DNA of 7,217 nucleotides, from NCBI GenBank assembly GCA_903932385.1, contig CAIZGA010000540.1, positions 1 through 7,217 of the forward strand. The letters are read 5' to 3'. Made by a program: the position numbers and the translations under genes. Below are positions 5,646 to 7,217 of the stretch, piece by piece (position 1 is the stretch's first letter; every line of letters starts with the position of its first letter). The DNA is from an uncultured Acidobacteriota bacterium. GTDB taxonomy: Bacteria > Acidobacteriota > Terriglobia > Terriglobales > Acidobacteriaceae. The notes below the pieces were generated by a model. The model saw nothing but the letters and a program-made list of their open reading frames with translations, made no database searches and had not been told where the DNA came from.

Positions 5646-5775
5646 TGTAGTTCTGCACGCCTTTGGTCAGCGGCTTCGAGATCAATTCCCGCAGGATGTT
5701 CGTGCTGGCGCTGCGATCACTGGGCGCGCGATACACGTTTGCGATGCCTGCCGTGGCTAAGATGGCCGTCACCAT
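5623..5775 (-). CDS. Small 50-residue ORF overlapping the end of the GH43-like gene (small gene or 3' gene remnant)
   Basis: The frame starts at ATG 5775, whose bases overlap the end of the upstream gene in ATGGTGA (7-bp overlap), and ends at TAG 5623. The product begins MVTAILATAGIANVYRAPSD and ends NYRQTDTPK. Codon use is coding-like: 40 of 49 codons after the ATG end in G or C, against about half at the first and second positions. No Shine-Dalgarno precedes it, so translation would depend on coupling to the GH43-like gene. The N terminus is weakly hydrophobic but too short for a convincing membrane helix. An NVYRAPSDRS-type segment reminds me of the C-terminal ends of some exported acidobacterial proteins, so it may instead be the 3' remnant of a gene lost from this site. 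Function unknown. Confidence 0.45.
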   Translation of the reverse strand: MVTAILATAGIANVYRAPSDRSASTNILRELISKPLTKGVQNYRQTDTPK

Positions 5776-6878
5776 AGGATTTTGAAGACGTAAATCTCTG
5801 AGGCCGGACCGCCGTGGATGTTCTGGTCGGCGACAGCATAGAGATACTTCGGCTTGCCATCCACCAGCAGCAGCGACGGACGCTCCAGCTTGCCTTCCGG
5901 GCTGCGGTTGAAATGGCCGGGCGTGGCTGCCAGTTTGGCGTGGTCTTCCGGCGTACCCCAGTAGTCGAAGATATTGCCCATCGCAATCTGCGCGTCGGTG
6001 CGGGCAAACTGCTTCCCGGTGGCCGAGGACCACAGCATCAAGTCGCCAAAGATGCCGGTGTTTTTGCCCATGTTGTCGGTGGTCAGCAGGTAGTACCTGC
6101 CACCGGTGGCAAAGGCGTACACATCTTCAATCACGCCCACGTTTTCGGTAACCGGCTTCCCGGTGATGCGGTAGGGGCCTTCCAACCGGTCGGCCACCGC
6201 GTAGCCGTAGGTCGTCTGGGCGGGCTGCGGGGCATTGCTTTTGAAGTAGAGAAAATACTGCCGGCCAATTTTCAGGATGTCAGGATTGGTCACGCCATTG
6301 TGTGCGTGATAGTTCCAGTTGGCCGGGTCAGTGGAAGACGAGAGCAGAATGCCATGGTCGCCCACCAAGTGCCAGGGGCCGGCAATGTGTTTGGATTCCA
6401 TCATCAGAATGCGTTGCCCTTCGCGCCCAGTGCCCTCAGTCTGCGCGATGAAGAGCAGGACATACTTGTCATCCACTTTTTTTATGCGAGGGTTATGCGG
6501 GCCTGCCATGCCCTTGGGCATCATGGCCGTGTTCACCATGGTGCGCAGGAATTTGAAGGGGCCGGTCGGCTTGTCGGCAACGTAGAGTGCAATTTCAGCC
6601 TGGTCGCTTGTCCAGCCTTCCATGCCCTTGGCCAGCGGCCAGCGGCTGATGAAGAGATAGACACGGCCGTCTTCGCCGATGATGGGCGAGGAACACCAGT
6701 TGAACCAGTCGGGATCGGCGACGGCAGGGCCGAGAAACTCTGCCGACTTGGCCATGGGCGCATAGGGCAGCAAGGCATGCTGACTGCCTTCTGTGGGCAG
6801 GCTGGGAGACGCTACTGTTTGGGCGGAAGTCGTCAGGGCGCAAAGGCAGAGAAACAGCAATGCGAGCAGTTTTTGCAT
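5769..6878 (-). CDS. Secreted GH43-like five-bladed beta-propeller glycosidase
   Basis: The 369-residue product has a Sec signal peptide (MQKLLALLFLCLCALTTSA, cleavage probably after Ala19) and then repeated blade-like strands: DPDWFNWCSSPIIGEDGRVYL (55-75), AEIALYVADKPTGPFKF (94-110), NPRIKKVDDKYVLLFIAQTE (129-148), NPDILKIGRQYFLYFKS (198-214), IEDVYAFATGGRYYLLTTDN (250-269) and ERPSLLLVDGKPKYLYAVAD (332-351), closing with EIYVFKILW. The pattern of a short acidic motif followed by a strand in each blade is that of clan GH-F/J propellers such as GH43, enzymes that cut arabinan, xylan or related glycans outside the cytoplasm. Candidate catalytic acids are Asp57 (or Asp55), Asp200 and Glu251, chosen by order and context only. 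ATG at 6878 is selected because it begins the signal peptide; GAAGG lies very close before it. The frame is open to 7127 but that part overlaps ThiD. It follows thiD after 53 bp; no other glycan-use gene is near. Substrate unknown. Confidence 0.75.
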   Translation of the reverse strand: MQKLLALLFLCLCALTTSAQTVASPSLPTEGSQHALLPYAPMAKSAEFLGPAVADPDWFNWCSSPIIGEDGRVYLFISRWPLAKGMEGWTSDQAEIALYVADKPTGPFKFLRTMVNTAMMPKGMAGPHNPRIKKVDDKYVLLFIAQTEGTGREGQRILMMESKHIAGPWHLVGDHGILLSSSTDPANWNYHAHNGVTNPDILKIGRQYFLYFKSNAPQPAQTTYGYAVADRLEGPYRITGKPVTENVGVIEDVYAFATGGRYYLLTTDNMGKNTGIFGDLMLWSSATGKQFARTDAQIAMGNIFDYWGTPEDHAKLAATPGHFNRSPEGKLERPSLLLVDGKPKYLYAVADQNIHGGPASEIYVFKILW

Positions 6879-6931
6879 GCCTTCAATGTAACGGAAATTC
6901 TGGCGAAGACTGGCGCTGCCGGTTCCCGCGG

Positions 6932-7217
6932 CTATCTTTGCCAGTGATGGTTCAGTTCCCCGCTGGCTCCGGCGTGGGCGATGCCGTGCCGGATGGCTCC
7001 GGCGACAAAAGCTTTGGCTGCTGTGACGGCGGCGAGGGCATCCTGCCCGAGAGCGAGACTGGCAGCCAAGGCACTGGAGAAAGCGCAGCCGGTGCCGTGC
7101 CAGTTCTGCTGGCGGTTGCCGATCCATTCGCCGGGAAGCCAGTGGGCCTCGCCGGTTGCGGTCAGCAGGAAATCATCGGGGGTTGCCAGGTGCCCGCCGG
7201 TGACGACGAGGTTCAGG
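6932..7217 (-). CDS. thiD: Hydroxymethylpyrimidine(-phosphate) kinase ThiD, C-terminal fragment
   Basis: The last 94 codons of a minus-strand gene that enters from the right edge; stop TAG is the complement of 6932-6934. The residues read LNLVVTGGHL, then a short variable part, then NWHGTGCAFSSALAASLALG and AVTAAKAFVAGAIRHGIAHA, ending LNHHWQR. The VxGGH strand and the GTGC anion-hole motif (Cys codon at 7085-7087) are typical of ThiD in the ribokinase superfamily, where a Cys replaces the GxGD aspartate of sugar kinases. The enzyme phosphorylates HMP and HMP-P in thiamine biosynthesis in the cytoplasm. Pyridoxal kinases of the same family share the GTGC motif and remain a lesser alternative. 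The N-terminal part with the substrate pocket is outside the window. There is no clear terminator in the 53 bp before the GH43-like gene. Confidence 0.87.
   Translation of the reverse strand, partial: LNLVVTGGHLATPDDFLLTATGEAHWLPGEWIGNRQQNWHGTGCAFSSALAASLALGQDALAAVTAAKAFVAGAIRHGIAHAGASGELNHHWQR

Noticed and set aside
5814..6947. A 377-codon plus-strand frame opposite the GH43-like gene.
   Set aside because: It is the antisense shadow of the propeller gene; no domain is recognisable and the opposite strand has signal peptide and blade repeats.
6879..7127. N-terminal extension of the GH43-like frame.
   Set aside because: The extension is Arg/Ser-rich, overlaps the thiD coding sequence in another frame, and would place the signal peptide 83 residues inside the protein.

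Overview
The window is about 7.2 kb of moderately GC-rich bacterial chromosome with dense, short-spaced genes on both strands. The mixture suggests an acidobacterium (Acidobacteriota, Terriglobia-like): an MlaE/MlaF-type lipid-transport ABC pair with an atypical ATPase, a secreted TPR protein, a lipoprotein built from a DUF4382-like module plus DUF5666-like beta modules, and a secreted GH43-like beta-propeller. This assignment rests on remembered family distribution, not on a marker gene, so it is moderate at best.

Layout. (a) Positions 1-1015, plus strand: the last 40 codons of an MlaE-type permease, overlapping by one base an MlaF-type ATPase. (b) Positions 1031-3113, minus strand: a secreted TPR protein followed 25 bp downstream by a class I SAM-dependent methyltransferase; the pair converges on the ATPase gene, and a decayed short duplication sits at the junction. 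(c) Positions 3114-3394: the only sizeable intergenic region (281 bp), divergent, with an 11-bp tandem repeat and good ribosome binding sites at both ends. (d) Positions 3395-4932, plus strand: a large lipoprotein gene closed by a strong intrinsic terminator. (e) Positions 4949-5612, plus strand: a candidate promoter and an unrecognised 190-residue basic protein. (f) Positions 5623-7217, minus strand: the C-terminal part of ThiD (HMP-phosphate kinase), a secreted GH43-like protein, and a small 50-codon frame overlapping the end of the GH43-like gene by 7 bp.

How the genes fit together. The permease and ATPase form one importer/exporter unit of the Mla type (phospholipid or hydrophobic-compound traffic across the envelope); no MCE (MlaD-like) gene follows them here. 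The TPR protein and methyltransferase are probably co-transcribed. The other genes look like separate household or accessory units, most of them secreted or envelope-located. I see no defence system, CRISPR array, tRNA, rRNA or mobile element. The most notable points are the loss of two catalytic residues in the ATPase (Walker B glutamate to Ser, H-switch His to Asn), the codon-like small frame at 5623-5775, and the repeated CACC/GGTG element in front of the methyltransferase.
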